A DNA stretch of 64,000 bases from Deltaproteobacteria bacterium HGW-Deltaproteobacteria-8 (GTDB lineage: Bacteria; Desulfobacterota; Desulfovibrionia; Desulfovibrionales; Desulfovibrionaceae), in contig PHAR01000009.1 of the NCBI GenBank assembly GCA_002840405.1, forward strand, positions 1 through 64,000, read 5' to 3'. The notes under the pieces were generated by a model. It worked only from the letters and a program-made list of their open reading frames with translations, did not search any database and was not told the DNA's origin. Shown here one piece after another: positions 32,892-42,237 of this stretch. Within the stretch, counting starts at the first letter, position 1, and each line of letters opens with the position of its first letter. Both the position numbers and the translations under genes were made by a program.

Positions 32892-34907
32892 CTATCCTGA
32901 AATTCCGGCGTTTTCCAGCCAGGATTGGAACATCAAAACGGGCCAGAGCCGGTACTGGCGGTTGAAACGGCCGGACTGGTGCTCACCCCAGGCTCTCGCC
33001 ACGGGCGCGGGCTGGAAATACCCCTCGCGCGCAAGCCGGGCCGGGTCGAGAAGCCCTGCGGCCCAGTCCTTGAGCTCCCCGCGCAGCCAGGCGTCCAGCG
33101 GCACGCCAAAGCCCATCTTGGGCCGGTTCCACAACTCCGGAGGCAGATAGCGCGCCAGGAGCCCGCGCAGGGCCTGCTTGCCCTGGCCCGAACGCACGCG
33201 CATTTCGGCGGGCAGGCTCCAGGCGAACTCGGCCACGCGGTGGTCCAAATACGGCGCGCGCGACTCCAGGCCCACGCTCATGGTGGCGCGGTCCACCTTG
33301 GTCAGGATGTCGCCGGGCAGGTACCAGGCCGCGTCCAGGTACTGCATCCAGGCCGTGGAGCCCTGGGGGCAGAGCCTGGCCTCGGGCCAGGTTCCGGGCT
33401 GGCGCAAGGCCCAGGGGGCCTCGGTCACGCCGGGCACCAGCAGGCCGGGGTCGGGCCAGGCCGAGACCAGGGCCGCATAAAAGGCCGGAGGCACGCGCGC
33501 GGGCAGGGCCTGGGCCAGCTTGTGCAGCTTCTCGCCCGGCAGGCGCTGTTTGGCCTGGGCGGGCAGCACGAACGACAGGGCCTTGAACACCCGGTCCCAG
33601 GCCCTGGGCGACACGGACTGCAGGAGCCCGGCCATGGTGCCGCGCAGGCCCACGGGCAGCCCGGCCAGGCGCGCCCAGAGCGCGGGTGCGTGGACATGGC
33701 GGTTGTACCCGGCAAAGAGCTCGTCCCCGCCGTCGCCGGACAGGCAGACCGTGACGTGCCGGCGCGTGAGCTCGGCCACCAGCCGCGTGGGCAAGAGCGA
33801 GGCGTCGGCAAAGGGCTCGCCCGCGATTTGGGCCAGCCTAGGTACCAGATCCAGGGCGTCCTTGGGCCCGGCCATGAGCGTGGTATGCTCGCAGCCCAGA
33901 TGCCGGGCCACGGCCTCGGCCTGGGCCGACTCGTCGTAGGCCGCGTCGGTGTAGCCGATGGTGAAGGTGCGCACGCTGCCGCCCCCGCTCATGGGCGCCT
34001 GCTCGGCCATGAGCGCGGTGACGAGGGAAGAGTCGATGCCGCCAGACAGGAGCGCGCCCAGCGGCACGTCCGCCACCATCTGGCCGCGCACGCTCTGGCG
34101 CAGCAGGCCCAAGAGCGCGTCCTGGGCCTCAGTCTCGCTCCCGGCAAAGGGCGAGGCCAGTCCGGCCTCCACCGCGCCCGAAAGCGACCACCAGGGACGG
34201 GGCGCAGGCAGGTCGCCACGCTCGGCGTCGGCCAGGCGCAGGCTGACGAGGTGCCCGGCCGGGAGCTTGCGCACCCCCTCCAGAATGCTGTGCGGGGCTG
34301 GCACGCAAGACAAGCGCAGGTACAGGGCCAGGGCCGCGCGGTCCACACGGGCCGTGAAGCCAGGCGCGGCGGTCAGTCCCGGCAGCTCCGAGGCGAACAA
34401 GAGTCTGCCCTGGCTCAGGGCGTAGTACAGGGGCTTTTCGCCCAGGCGGTCGCGGGCCAGGACCAGCGTGCGCGCGCGCGTGTCCCACAGGGCCAGGGCG
34501 AACATGCCCACCGTGCGCTTCAGGCCCTCCTGCGCGCCCCACAGGGCCAGGGCCTCAAGCAAAATCTCCGTGTCCGAGTGCCCGCGCCAGGCGATGGCCG
34601 GACGGCCGGAGTAGCTCCGCGCGGCCTCGATCTGGGCGCGCAGGTCGGCGTGGTTGTATATCTCGCCGTTGTAGCACAGGACGTAGCGGCCGCAGTGGCT
34701 GACCATGGGCTGGCGGCCCTGGGGCGAGAGGTCGAGGATGGACAGGCGGCAGTGGCTGAAGCCCAGATGCCCGGACGGATCGGCCCAGAGGCCGTGGTCG
34801 TCCGGGCCGCGATGGGTCTGCTGGTCGGCCATGCGCGCCGCCGCCTCGGTCAGTTCCGCCGGGGTGAGCGCGCCTGTGGCGTCGAGGATGCCTGAAATGC
34901 CGCACAT
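32892..34907 (-). CDS. asnB: Asparagine synthase (glutamine-hydrolyzing)
   Basis: Start MCGISGILD (N-terminal nucleophile Cys); LSGGIDSSLVTALMAEQ. Confidence 0.93.
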   Translation of the reverse strand: MCGISGILDATGALTPAELTEAAARMADQQTHRGPDDHGLWADPSGHLGFSHCRLSILDLSPQGRQPMVSHCGRYVLCYNGEIYNHADLRAQIEAARSYSGRPAIAWRGHSDTEILLEALALWGAQEGLKRTVGMFALALWDTRARTLVLARDRLGEKPLYYALSQGRLLFASELPGLTAAPGFTARVDRAALALYLRLSCVPAPHSILEGVRKLPAGHLVSLRLADAERGDLPAPRPWWSLSGAVEAGLASPFAGSETEAQDALLGLLRQSVRGQMVADVPLGALLSGGIDSSLVTALMAEQAPMSGGGSVRTFTIGYTDAAYDESAQAEAVARHLGCEHTTLMAGPKDALDLVPRLAQIAGEPFADASLLPTRLVAELTRRHVTVCLSGDGGDELFAGYNRHVHAPALWARLAGLPVGLRGTMAGLLQSVSPRAWDRVFKALSFVLPAQAKQRLPGEKLHKLAQALPARVPPAFYAALVSAWPDPGLLVPGVTEAPWALRQPGTWPEARLCPQGSTAWMQYLDAAWYLPGDILTKVDRATMSVGLESRAPYLDHRVAEFAWSLPAEMRVRSGQGKQALRGLLARYLPPELWNRPKMGFGVPLDAWLRGELKDWAAGLLDPARLAREGYFQPAPVARAWGEHQSGRFNRQYRLWPVLMFQSWLENAGISG

Positions 34908-35099
34908 AATACGAAGACTCGTACCAGTTCGCGGCTGGGGAGGCAATGCGCGCCCGGCCCAGCCAGCCTCGGCCAGGAGGCACATGCGCGGGCTTTACAG
35001 CCACCCCGGCCAGGAGTAACAAGCGCGGGTGCACCACTCGGCCCGCGCGGGCGCTCCCCAATACACGCGCGCCGACCACCCCCCGGAGGCCCCCCCCAA

Positions 35100-35912
35100 A
35101 TGGAAACAGCACTCACCGCCTGGCTCATCTACATCGGCACCGGCGCCTTTGCCGGAGCCCTGGCCGGGCTTCTCGGCATCGGCGGAGGGCTCGTCATCGT
35201 GCCCATCCTGCACATCGCCTTCCTCGCCCAGGGCCTGCCCGGGCCCTACATCCAGCACCTGGCCCTGGGCACATCCATGGCCACCATCATCTTCACGTCC
35301 CTCTCGTCCATGCGCTCCCACCACAAGCGCGGGGCCGTGCTCTGGCCCGTGTTCAAGGCCCTCACTCCAGGCATCCTCATCGGCTCCTTTTTGGGCTCCA
35401 AGCTGACGGCCTTTTTGTCGACCCGGTTCCTGAGCGGCTTCTTCGTGGTCTTCCTCTACTACGTGGCCACGCAGATGATCTTGAACATCAAGCCCAAGGC
35501 CACGCGCAACGTGCCCGGCCCGCTTGGCATGTTCGGCGCGGGCGGGGCCATCGGCGGCCTCTCCAGCCTGGTCGGCATCGGCGGGGGCACCATGACCGTG
35601 CCCTTTTTGACCTGGTGCAACGTGGCCATGCACTCCTGCATCGGCACCGCGGCCGCAGTGGGACTGCCCATCGCCCTGGCCGCCACGGCCGGGTTCATTT
35701 GGGGCGGCATGAACACGGACCTGCCCGGCATGGCCGGGGGCTACCTGGGCTTCATCTACATTCCCGCCTTCATAGGCATTGTCGGGGCCAGCGTGCTCAC
35801 CGCACCCCTGGGCGCAAAGCTGGCGCACAACCTGCCGGTGGCCAAGCTCAAGAAGGCCTTTGCCTGCCTGCTCGTCATCGTGGCCACCAGAATGCTCTGG
35901 AGCATGTTCTAG
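35100..35912 (+). CDS. TSUP-family (TauE/SafE) sulfite/anion exporter
   Basis: Polytopic; GLLGIGGGLVIVPIL and SLVGIGGGTMTVPFL motifs. Confidence 0.88.
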   Translation: METALTAWLIYIGTGAFAGALAGLLGIGGGLVIVPILHIAFLAQGLPGPYIQHLALGTSMATIIFTSLSSMRSHHKRGAVLWPVFKALTPGILIGSFLGSKLTAFLSTRFLSGFFVVFLYYVATQMILNIKPKATRNVPGPLGMFGAGGAIGGLSSLVGIGGGTMTVPFLTWCNVAMHSCIGTAAAVGLPIALAATAGFIWGGMNTDLPGMAGGYLGFIYIPAFIGIVGASVLTAPLGAKLAHNLPVAKLKKAFACLLVIVATRMLWSMF

Positions 35913-35928
35913 ACCAGCCCGTACGGCA

Positions 35929-35964
35929 CGGCCTGGACAGCTCAAGCACACGTTGTCCAGGCCG
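35929..35964 (+). other. Hairpin downstream of the TSUP gene
   Basis: Perfect 11-bp inverted repeat cggcctggaca/tgtccaggccg, 14-nt loop; no T-run. Confidence 0.5.
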
Positions 35965-36023
35965 GGTCATTCAAGCCGAGCCATTCAGGCCCAGTCATTC
36001 ATCCCTATTTTCGGGTAGAGTGT

Positions 36024-36974
36024 TCAGGCCGAGCAGCTCATGCGGCCAAAGGGATTGGCAAACTGCTCCAGGTGCGGGGCCGTGCGGAAGCGGTAGACGG
36101 CCCTGGGCAATACCACAGGCACGGCGTCCGGCGCGGCCTTGACCGACACGGCCTCCGGGGAGAACTCCAGCCACATGGCCACGGGCTCGCGCTCGCTGTT
36201 GCCGCAAAGGCTCTCGCGGTTGCCCGGCGTGAAGCGCAGCTCTTTGCCTTCCGGACCAATGGCCACAAGCTGCGTCAGGCTGGTGGCCACGCGCGCCACT
36301 GAGCCGTCCGGCGCAAACCCCAGGGAATTCGAATCCCCGTGGATCCCGCAGGCGTCCAGGTCATACGCCCGTACCAGGCCCACGGGCGTGGCCACGCTCT
36401 GGGGTTTGGCCGGCTCCACGCTCTTCACCGAGCCATCCGGCCGGAAACTCACCCCCACGCGCACCGAGAGCACCCCGGCCGGGGTGGCCACGTCCAGGAT
36501 CTCGCCCGGCCAGAGGGTCAGGCTGTGCAGGCTGCCGTCCGGGCGAAAGCTCGCGCTGATGAGCCGCGCGGTCACGGGGCCAAGCGGCGTGGCCAGGGTC
36601 ACCGGCCCGGCCAGGCGGCCCTCGTCCTCCTCGGTCCAGTATCCCGAGAGCTTGCCGTTCAGCGGGAACACGCGGGCCAGCGCGCCGCTTTTGTGGAAGG
36701 TCACCAGCTCCGCCGACAGGGGGCCTGCCGGGGTCGGGATCTCGGTGGGGGTCTCCAGCGGCAGGTGCCGCAGCGCGCCGTTGTCGTAGAAATACAGGGC
36801 CTGCACAGTGCGGCGGCGCAGATCGTCCGTGCTGTGCTGGGCCGGCAGCGCGCCAAGGGACGTTTCGAGCAGCACCGGGCCTGCGGGCGCGCAGGACTTG
36901 AGCTCCCCGGTGTCGTGCCACTCCAGGCATCCGGCCACCGGAATCTCGCCGTAACGCGTTGTCACTGTCTCCAT
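36024..36974 (-). CDS. Hypothetical protein with internal TPxGxxxxxxxxFRPDGSxxS repeats (MORN/YwqK-like)
   Basis: ATG 36974 (METVTTRYGEIPVAG); several copies of a ~35-aa unit. Confidence 0.65.
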   Translation of the reverse strand: METVTTRYGEIPVAGCLEWHDTGELKSCAPAGPVLLETSLGALPAQHSTDDLRRRTVQALYFYDNGALRHLPLETPTEIPTPAGPLSAELVTFHKSGALARVFPLNGKLSGYWTEEDEGRLAGPVTLATPLGPVTARLISASFRPDGSLHSLTLWPGEILDVATPAGVLSVRVGVSFRPDGSVKSVEPAKPQSVATPVGLVRAYDLDACGIHGDSNSLGFAPDGSVARVATSLTQLVAIGPEGKELRFTPGNRESLCGNSEREPVAMWLEFSPEAVSVKAAPDAVPVVLPRAVYRFRTAPHLEQFANPFGRMSCSA

Positions 36975-37258
36975 GCGGCACCTCTTTGCCCCTGACAAAG
37001 CAAGGAGAATGCCAACAAGTTGCAGCATTATTCCAGCATGATGCAAACGAGCCTACAACGACAATCCACACTTTTGCGGCCCGTTCCGACACTTTCGTAG
37101 CCGCCGGGCCCCGGCGGGGCAGTCCGAAAGGTTCGCAAATACGGGACGCACGCGCGTCCGGCCACAAGAACGTCACACAAGGGCTGCGGGCTCAACTCCT
37201 GCCGCTTCCCAAAGATTTTGCCCGCTGCCTGCTCGTTTTGCTTCGCCTCGCTTGAAAA

Positions 37259-37300
37259 CCGACAGGCCGCCCCGGCGTTTTCGCTGGAGCGGCCTGTTGG
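37259..37300 (-). terminator. Possible terminator downstream of phoU
   Basis: ccgacaggccgc/gcggcctgttgg inverted repeat; - strand followed by gttttc. Confidence 0.5.
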
Positions 37301-37402
37301 CGTGAAGGGGATTTTAGCGGCAGCCGCCAGGTGAGCGGCCTGCAAATCTTGCGGATGGCGACAGCAGGGATACGAGGCATCGCTCCGTTGGCCGCAGCTC
37401 TT

Positions 37403-38068
37403 TTATCCCTTGCAGCGATGCTTCAGGTTCTGGCCTTCCTTGATGAAGACCACGGCCTCGGCCAGGTTGGTGGAGAGGTCGCCGATGCGCTCCAGGTGCC
37501 GCGAGGCCATGATGACGTGCACGCTGCGCTCCACGATGCGCGTCTCGTCGACCATGGTGTTGATGGCCTCCTTGAGCACCTTGAGGGACAGCTCGTCGGC
37601 GGTGTGGTCCATGGCGCAGAGCTCCCCGGCCAGGGCCGTGTCCTCGTCCACGAAGGCGCGGATGGCCTTGGTCAGCATCTCCTGCACATGGGCGCAGAGG
37701 CGCTCCATGCGGGCATTGGAGGGCAGAGGCGGCCGGGTGGACAGAAACAGGGTGCGGTGGGCCAGGTTGACGCACTCATCGCCGATGCGCTCCAGATTCA
37801 CGGTGAGGCGCATGGACCCGATGATGAAGCGCAGGTCGCAGGCCATGGGCTGGTCCAGGGCCAGAAGCTCCAGGTTGAAGGCGTCGATGGCGTCTTCCAT
37901 GTCGTTGATGGCCGTGTCGTTCATGACCACGCTTTCGGCCAGGTCGGTGTCGTTCTCCAGATACGCGCGGGTGGCGTCGCGTACGGCCTGCTCGGTCAGG
38001 GCGGCCATGCGGAGAACCTGCATGCGCAGATCTTCAAGCTTCTGAGTGAAATGGACGCGCTGCTGCAT
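37403..38068 (-). CDS. phoU: Phosphate transport system regulator PhoU
   Basis: PhoU repeats LRMAALTEQAVRDA, LERIGDECVNLAHR, LERIGDLSTNLAEAVVFI. Confidence 0.92.
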   Translation of the reverse strand: MQQRVHFTQKLEDLRMQVLRMAALTEQAVRDATRAYLENDTDLAESVVMNDTAINDMEDAIDAFNLELLALDQPMACDLRFIIGSMRLTVNLERIGDECVNLAHRTLFLSTRPPLPSNARMERLCAHVQEMLTKAIRAFVDEDTALAGELCAMDHTADELSLKVLKEAINTMVDETRIVERSVHVIMASRHLERIGDLSTNLAEAVVFIKEGQNLKHRCKG

Positions 38069-38078
38069 AGTGCTCCCC

Positions 38079-38837
38079 CTAGCCGAAGCGGCCGGTGATG
38101 TAGTCTTCTGTCTGCTTGTTGCGCGGATGCGTGAAGATGGTCCGCGTGTCGCCTTCCTCAATGAGCTTGCCGAGGTAGAAGAAGGCCGTGCGGTCGGACA
38201 CGCGCGCCGCCTGCTGCATGCTGTGGGTGACGATGATGATGGTCAGGTCGCGCTTGAGCTCATGAATCAGGTCCTCGATCTTCTGGGTGGCGATGGGGTC
38301 GAGCGCGCTGGCTGGCTCGTCCATGAGCAGGACCTCGGGGCGCACGGCCAGGGCGCGGGCGATGCACAGCCGCTGCTGCTGCCCGCCGGACAGCCCCAGG
38401 GCCGAGGACTCCAGGCGGTCCTTGACCTCGTCCCAGAGGGCGGCCCCGCGCAGGGAGGCCTCCACGTTCTGGTCCAGGACGCGCTTCTCGTTCACGCCGT
38501 TGACGCGCAGCCCGTAGGCCACGTTCTCGTAGATGGTCTTGGGGAAGGGGTTGGGCTTCTGGAAGACCATGCCGATGCGCCGCCGGAGCGTCACGACGTC
38601 CACGCCGGAGGCGTAGATGTCCTCTCCGTCCAGGGTGAGCTGTCCGCTGACCCGGGCGCCGGGAATGAGGTCGTTCATGCGGTTGATGCAGCGCAGGTAG
38701 GTGCTCTTGCCACAGCCCGAGGGACCGATGAGGGCCGTTACCTGATGCTCCTCGAAGTTCAGGTCCACCTGGTGCAGGGCGTGGAAGGTCCCGTAATGGA
38801 AGTCCAGGGATTGTGACGAAACCTTGATGTTGGGCAT
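38079..38837 (-). CDS. pstB: Phosphate ABC transporter ATP-binding protein PstB
   Basis: [52 protein letters not shown]. Confidence 0.95.
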   Translation of the reverse strand: MPNIKVSSQSLDFHYGTFHALHQVDLNFEEHQVTALIGPSGCGKSTYLRCINRMNDLIPGARVSGQLTLDGEDIYASGVDVVTLRRRIGMVFQKPNPFPKTIYENVAYGLRVNGVNEKRVLDQNVEASLRGAALWDEVKDRLESSALGLSGGQQQRLCIARALAVRPEVLLMDEPASALDPIATQKIEDLIHELKRDLTIIIVTHSMQQAARVSDRTAFFYLGKLIEEGDTRTIFTHPRNKQTEDYITGRFG

Positions 38838-38992
38838 TGTTTCTCCGTGCTCTGCTGGACAGGGCCAGCCGGGACGCGTCCCGGCTGTGCCGCTGCCGAC
38901 CTGGTGGAATTACGCACCAGACGCGACGTCTGGGCCACGGAAATGTTACGATTCAGTGACGCCGACGCTCCAAGCGGGCAGGCCCGGCGAAA

Positions 38993-39811
38993 TCAGCTCG
39001 GCTTGAGGTGCAAGGCCAGCGGGATGGTCACGGTGACGCCCTTGTCCCCGCTCTCCACCTTGGGCAGCATGTCCGGGTCCACCGCGCCCTCGCGGAACTC
39101 CACGGCCAGGCGCAGGCGGTCGGGGTGCTCGCCCACGACGACATTCTTCACCGGGCCGGTGCCAAAGCGCAGCACGGACGGGCCTTTCTTGCGCCAGGGG
39201 CCGCGCAGGTCCACGGCCAGCTTGCGCGGGGCCTTGACCCCGAAGAAGGTCACCTGCTCCACCGGACCGTTGGTGGCCACGCGCAGGATGACGTGGTCGG
39301 ACTGGAACTCCATCTCCACATCGCCAACGAAGTTCCCGCCCTCGGGCAGGGCCAGGGGCTCGTGGGGCGCGGGCGCGGGCGGGGTCTCCAGAGCCAGGGG
39401 GTCGATCTTGGGAACGGGCTTGGGCTTGGGCTCCGGTTTCGGCGCGGCCTCAGGCTTTGGCGCGGCCTCAGGCTTTGGCGCGGGCGCGGCCTTGGGCGCT
39501 TCGGCCTTGGCGGCCTTGGGCTTGGCAGCGGGCTTGACGGATTCGGCCTTGGCGGGCGCGGGCGCGGGTTCAGGCTTGAGCGCTTCGGCCTTGGCGGGTT
39601 TGGGTGCGGGCGCAGCCTTCTTCTCGTCCATTGCAGGCTTGGCGTCCTTGGGGGCTTCCGCTGCGGGAGTCTCCTGCGGGGGCGCAAGGCGCACGGTCTT
39701 CTCCACGGGCAGGCGCACCTCGTACCCTGCGGCCAGGGCGCTTCCAGCCCAGACCAGCACACACAACATGGCTCCCACGACCAGTCCCTTGTGTCCGAAA
39801 CGCTTCATCAT
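38993..39811 (-). CDS. Secreted AMIN-domain-like protein with Ala/Pro/Lys-rich linker
   Basis: Signal peptide MMKRFGHKGLVVGAMLCVLVWAGSALA; KPEAAPKPEAAPKPE low complexity; C-terminal beta-rich domain. Confidence 0.65.
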   Translation of the reverse strand: MMKRFGHKGLVVGAMLCVLVWAGSALAAGYEVRLPVEKTVRLAPPQETPAAEAPKDAKPAMDEKKAAPAPKPAKAEALKPEPAPAPAKAESVKPAAKPKAAKAEAPKAAPAPKPEAAPKPEAAPKPEPKPKPVPKIDPLALETPPAPAPHEPLALPEGGNFVGDVEMEFQSDHVILRVATNGPVEQVTFFGVKAPRKLAVDLRGPWRKKGPSVLRFGTGPVKNVVVGEHPDRLRLAVEFREGAVDPDMLPKVESGDKGVTVTIPLALHLKPS

Positions 39812-39882
39812 TCCCCGCATCCCCCACTGTTGTTGCGTTTGCCATGAACCTACACGATCTCCAGACGCTTGGCAAAGCCGGG

Positions 39883-40845
39883 CTACAACGCGTCCCAAAA
39901 ATCCGCCAGGCGTCCGGCCACCTTGGCCTCGGACCAGCGCTCCTCCACGAACCGCCGCGAGGCCGCGCCGATCTCGCGGCAGCGCTCCAAGTCCCCGGCC
40001 AGCTCCCGCAGGCGGGCGGCCAGCTCGTCCCGGTTGCGCGCCACGACCCAGGGCAGATCCTCCGTGCCGGAAAACTCCGCCACGTGCTGCCGGTTCCACG
40101 CGTCCAGCCCAGCGATGACCGCCAGCCCCTGGCTCAGGCCCTCCAGGCTGCTGACCCCGTAGTAGCCCTGCATGTGGTCGAAGAGCACGTGGGCGGCCTG
40201 CTTGCGCGCCAGGCACTCTGCATTGGGCACGTTGTCGATGAGGTCCAGGCGCAGGTCCAGCCCGGAGCGGGAAAGTTCGTCCACCACGGCCAGAAGGTCG
40301 TCGGTGTTCTTCAGATCCTTGCGCGTGGGCGAGTGCGCGATATTGAGCGGGCCGAACCATTGGCGCTCCGCAGGCCGGAAGAGGGCCTCCTGCTCGTGCA
40401 CCAGGTTGGGCTGCCAGCGCGCCTCGGGCATCATGCGCAGGAGGTCCGGGGTGCTCACCAGCAGATTGTTGCGGCCCAGCGCCCGGTACTTGGCGCGGAA
40501 GCGCTCCGGGTCGCTGCGGAAGTCGTGGTGGCCGTGCTCATGGTGCACCACGGCCTTGCCCGCCAGAAAGTCGGCCGGGAGAAATGGCCCCAGGCGCAGG
40601 TGCTCGTCAGCGGTCATGTGGAAGTGCAGCACGTCGCTGGTCTTGAGTAGCCGCTCCAGCTCCGCCAGGCCGGCCTCGTCCAGATCAGGGACATGGAGGT
40701 CCTTGCCCCAGGAGTGCGTGTAGCGCGTCTCCAGGGTGACGAGGCGGCAGGAGTGGCGGTCGTCCCGTTCAAGGCGGTTCACCGCCCGGCAAAAGGCGAT
40801 GCCCGTGCCTGCGGGGTCGTTCACCGCGATCATCAGGATCTTCAA
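39883..40845 (-). CDS. Glycosyltransferase, GT-B type
   Basis: YYGVSSLEGLSQGLAVIAGLDAW motif; ATGA overlap with upstream gene. Confidence 0.7.
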   Translation of the reverse strand: MKILMIAVNDPAGTGIAFCRAVNRLERDDRHSCRLVTLETRYTHSWGKDLHVPDLDEAGLAELERLLKTSDVLHFHMTADEHLRLGPFLPADFLAGKAVVHHEHGHHDFRSDPERFRAKYRALGRNNLLVSTPDLLRMMPEARWQPNLVHEQEALFRPAERQWFGPLNIAHSPTRKDLKNTDDLLAVVDELSRSGLDLRLDLIDNVPNAECLARKQAAHVLFDHMQGYYGVSSLEGLSQGLAVIAGLDAWNRQHVAEFSGTEDLPWVVARNRDELAARLRELAGDLERCREIGAASRRFVEERWSEAKVAGRLADFWDAL

Positions 40846-41636
40846 CGCGCGGACTCCACGGCCTTGAGCTCATGCGAGCGGTCCTGGGACAGGTCAAGCC
40901 CGCCCAGGCCACCCTTGGGCAGCAGCAGCTCCAGGCGGCGCAGGCTCGCCAGCCGGACCGTGCCCGCACCCAGGGTCAGTTCCAGCACATGCCCGCCGCG
41001 GGTTCGGTCCTGGGTGAGGAAATGCCAGTGCCAGCCGGGCACGCCCAGGCCGCGCACGTAGTCCGGGCCACGCAGGCCCACGAGGGTGCCGCGCGCCTGG
41101 GAGAACTCGAACACCGACTGCTCCTTGGCCACCACGGCCAGGGGGCGGTAGGGCTTTGACTGGCGCGGCACGCTGCGCGCCTTGAGCGCGGTGAAGACAC
41201 CCTCCACGCGGACCGCGCCGAACAGGCTGGTGTCGCCCAGGGCCTTGTCCATCCAGGCCTCCAGGTCCTTCAGGCCCAGATTCTCGGGCAGGGCAAGGGC
41301 CGGGCCGGGCTTGAACCAGGCCACCTGGGCAAAGGGCGTGGTCACGCGCAGGTCGGCGCGGCGCACCAGGCCGCTTGCAGGCACCTGGTAGACCACGCCG
41401 TCCAGGATCACCATCTCGCCGTCCAGGGCGTCAAAGGTGCCCAGGCCAATGTCGCCCAGGCGAGGCAGCTCGCGCACAGGGACAGAGCCGTCATAGCCAC
41501 CGGCCAGAAGCGCGTCGATGACGCCTATCTGCACCAGGGCCGGCGTTTTCAGCAGGTTCGCGGCCTGGACAGGCCCCACCGGAAGCAGCATCGCGCAGAG
41601 CACGAGCCAGGAGAATACGCTGCGCCACTTCTTCAT
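40842..41636 (-). CDS. budA: Alpha-acetolactate decarboxylase with N-terminal signal peptide
   Basis: GDIGLGTFDALDGEMVILDGVVYQV and GWHWHFLTQDRTRGGHVLEL (HxH and GGH metal ligands); signal MKKWRSVFSWLVLCAMLLPVGPVQA. Confidence 0.85.
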   Translation of the reverse strand: MKKWRSVFSWLVLCAMLLPVGPVQAANLLKTPALVQIGVIDALLAGGYDGSVPVRELPRLGDIGLGTFDALDGEMVILDGVVYQVPASGLVRRADLRVTTPFAQVAWFKPGPALALPENLGLKDLEAWMDKALGDTSLFGAVRVEGVFTALKARSVPRQSKPYRPLAVVAKEQSVFEFSQARGTLVGLRGPDYVRGLGVPGWHWHFLTQDRTRGGHVLELTLGAGTVRLASLRRLELLLPKGGLGGLDLSQDRSHELKAVESAR

Positions 41637-42145
41637 GAACGATCCTCCCCGTTGGACTTGTGGAGCGTCTTGACCCAGACGTCCCCGGTGTGGGTCAGAA
41701 ACAGGAGCTTGCGGCCCCGACAGCCACCCGTGGCCGAGCGCGCGACCCGGATGCCGTGGTCCGCCAACCGCTCCTGCACGGCAGAGAGGTTGCGGCCGCC
41801 GATGTCGTAGAGGTTGCAGCGCTCGCCGCTCATGATGCCCGAGGCCCCGCCAAAGACCTTCACCACCAGGTCCTCCGGGGCGATCCTGAGGCGCATGAGG
41901 CTGGCCAGCATGCTCTCCACGGCGGTGTCCACGAAGCGGCAGACCTGGGGGTCCTTGCCGCGCACGTTGAACTTGGCGCTGTCTGGCAAAAAAGCGTGGC
42001 AGATGGCCCCGATGAGCCTATGCGGGGCGCACATGGTCACGGCCACGCAGGAGCCCAGCACAGTTGTCACAAGGGTCGGCTGCACCCCGAGGTAGCAGTC
42101 GCCCGTTTGCAAGAAGACCTTGGGAAAGTTGTGGAATTCAATCAC
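41633..42145 (-). CDS. cheD: Chemoreceptor glutamine deamidase CheD
   Basis: VTTVLGSCVAVTMCAPHRLIGAICHAFLP; KVFGGAS. Confidence 0.88.
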   Translation of the reverse strand: MIEFHNFPKVFLQTGDCYLGVQPTLVTTVLGSCVAVTMCAPHRLIGAICHAFLPDSAKFNVRGKDPQVCRFVDTAVESMLASLMRLRIAPEDLVVKVFGGASGIMSGERCNLYDIGGRNLSAVQERLADHGIRVARSATGGCRGRKLLFLTHTGDVWVKTLHKSNGEDRS

Positions 42146-42237
42146 GCCAGCACACCCCGGAAGCCCATTCAGGCCCGTCAGGCATCATCAAGCCATCCGC
42201 CCGCCCTGTCAACTGCTTCGGCGGAGACCGCCAGGAG

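Noticed and set aside
32925-34895. 656-aa + strand ORF opposite asnB
   Set aside because: Antisense shadow with G/Q/H-rich composition; asnB motifs are clear on the other strand.
39420-39620. Dense 18-bp/6-aa repeats (KPEAAP) that might suggest a minisatellite
   Set aside because: Typical Ala/Pro/Lys periplasmic linker of a secreted protein; only a local duplication.
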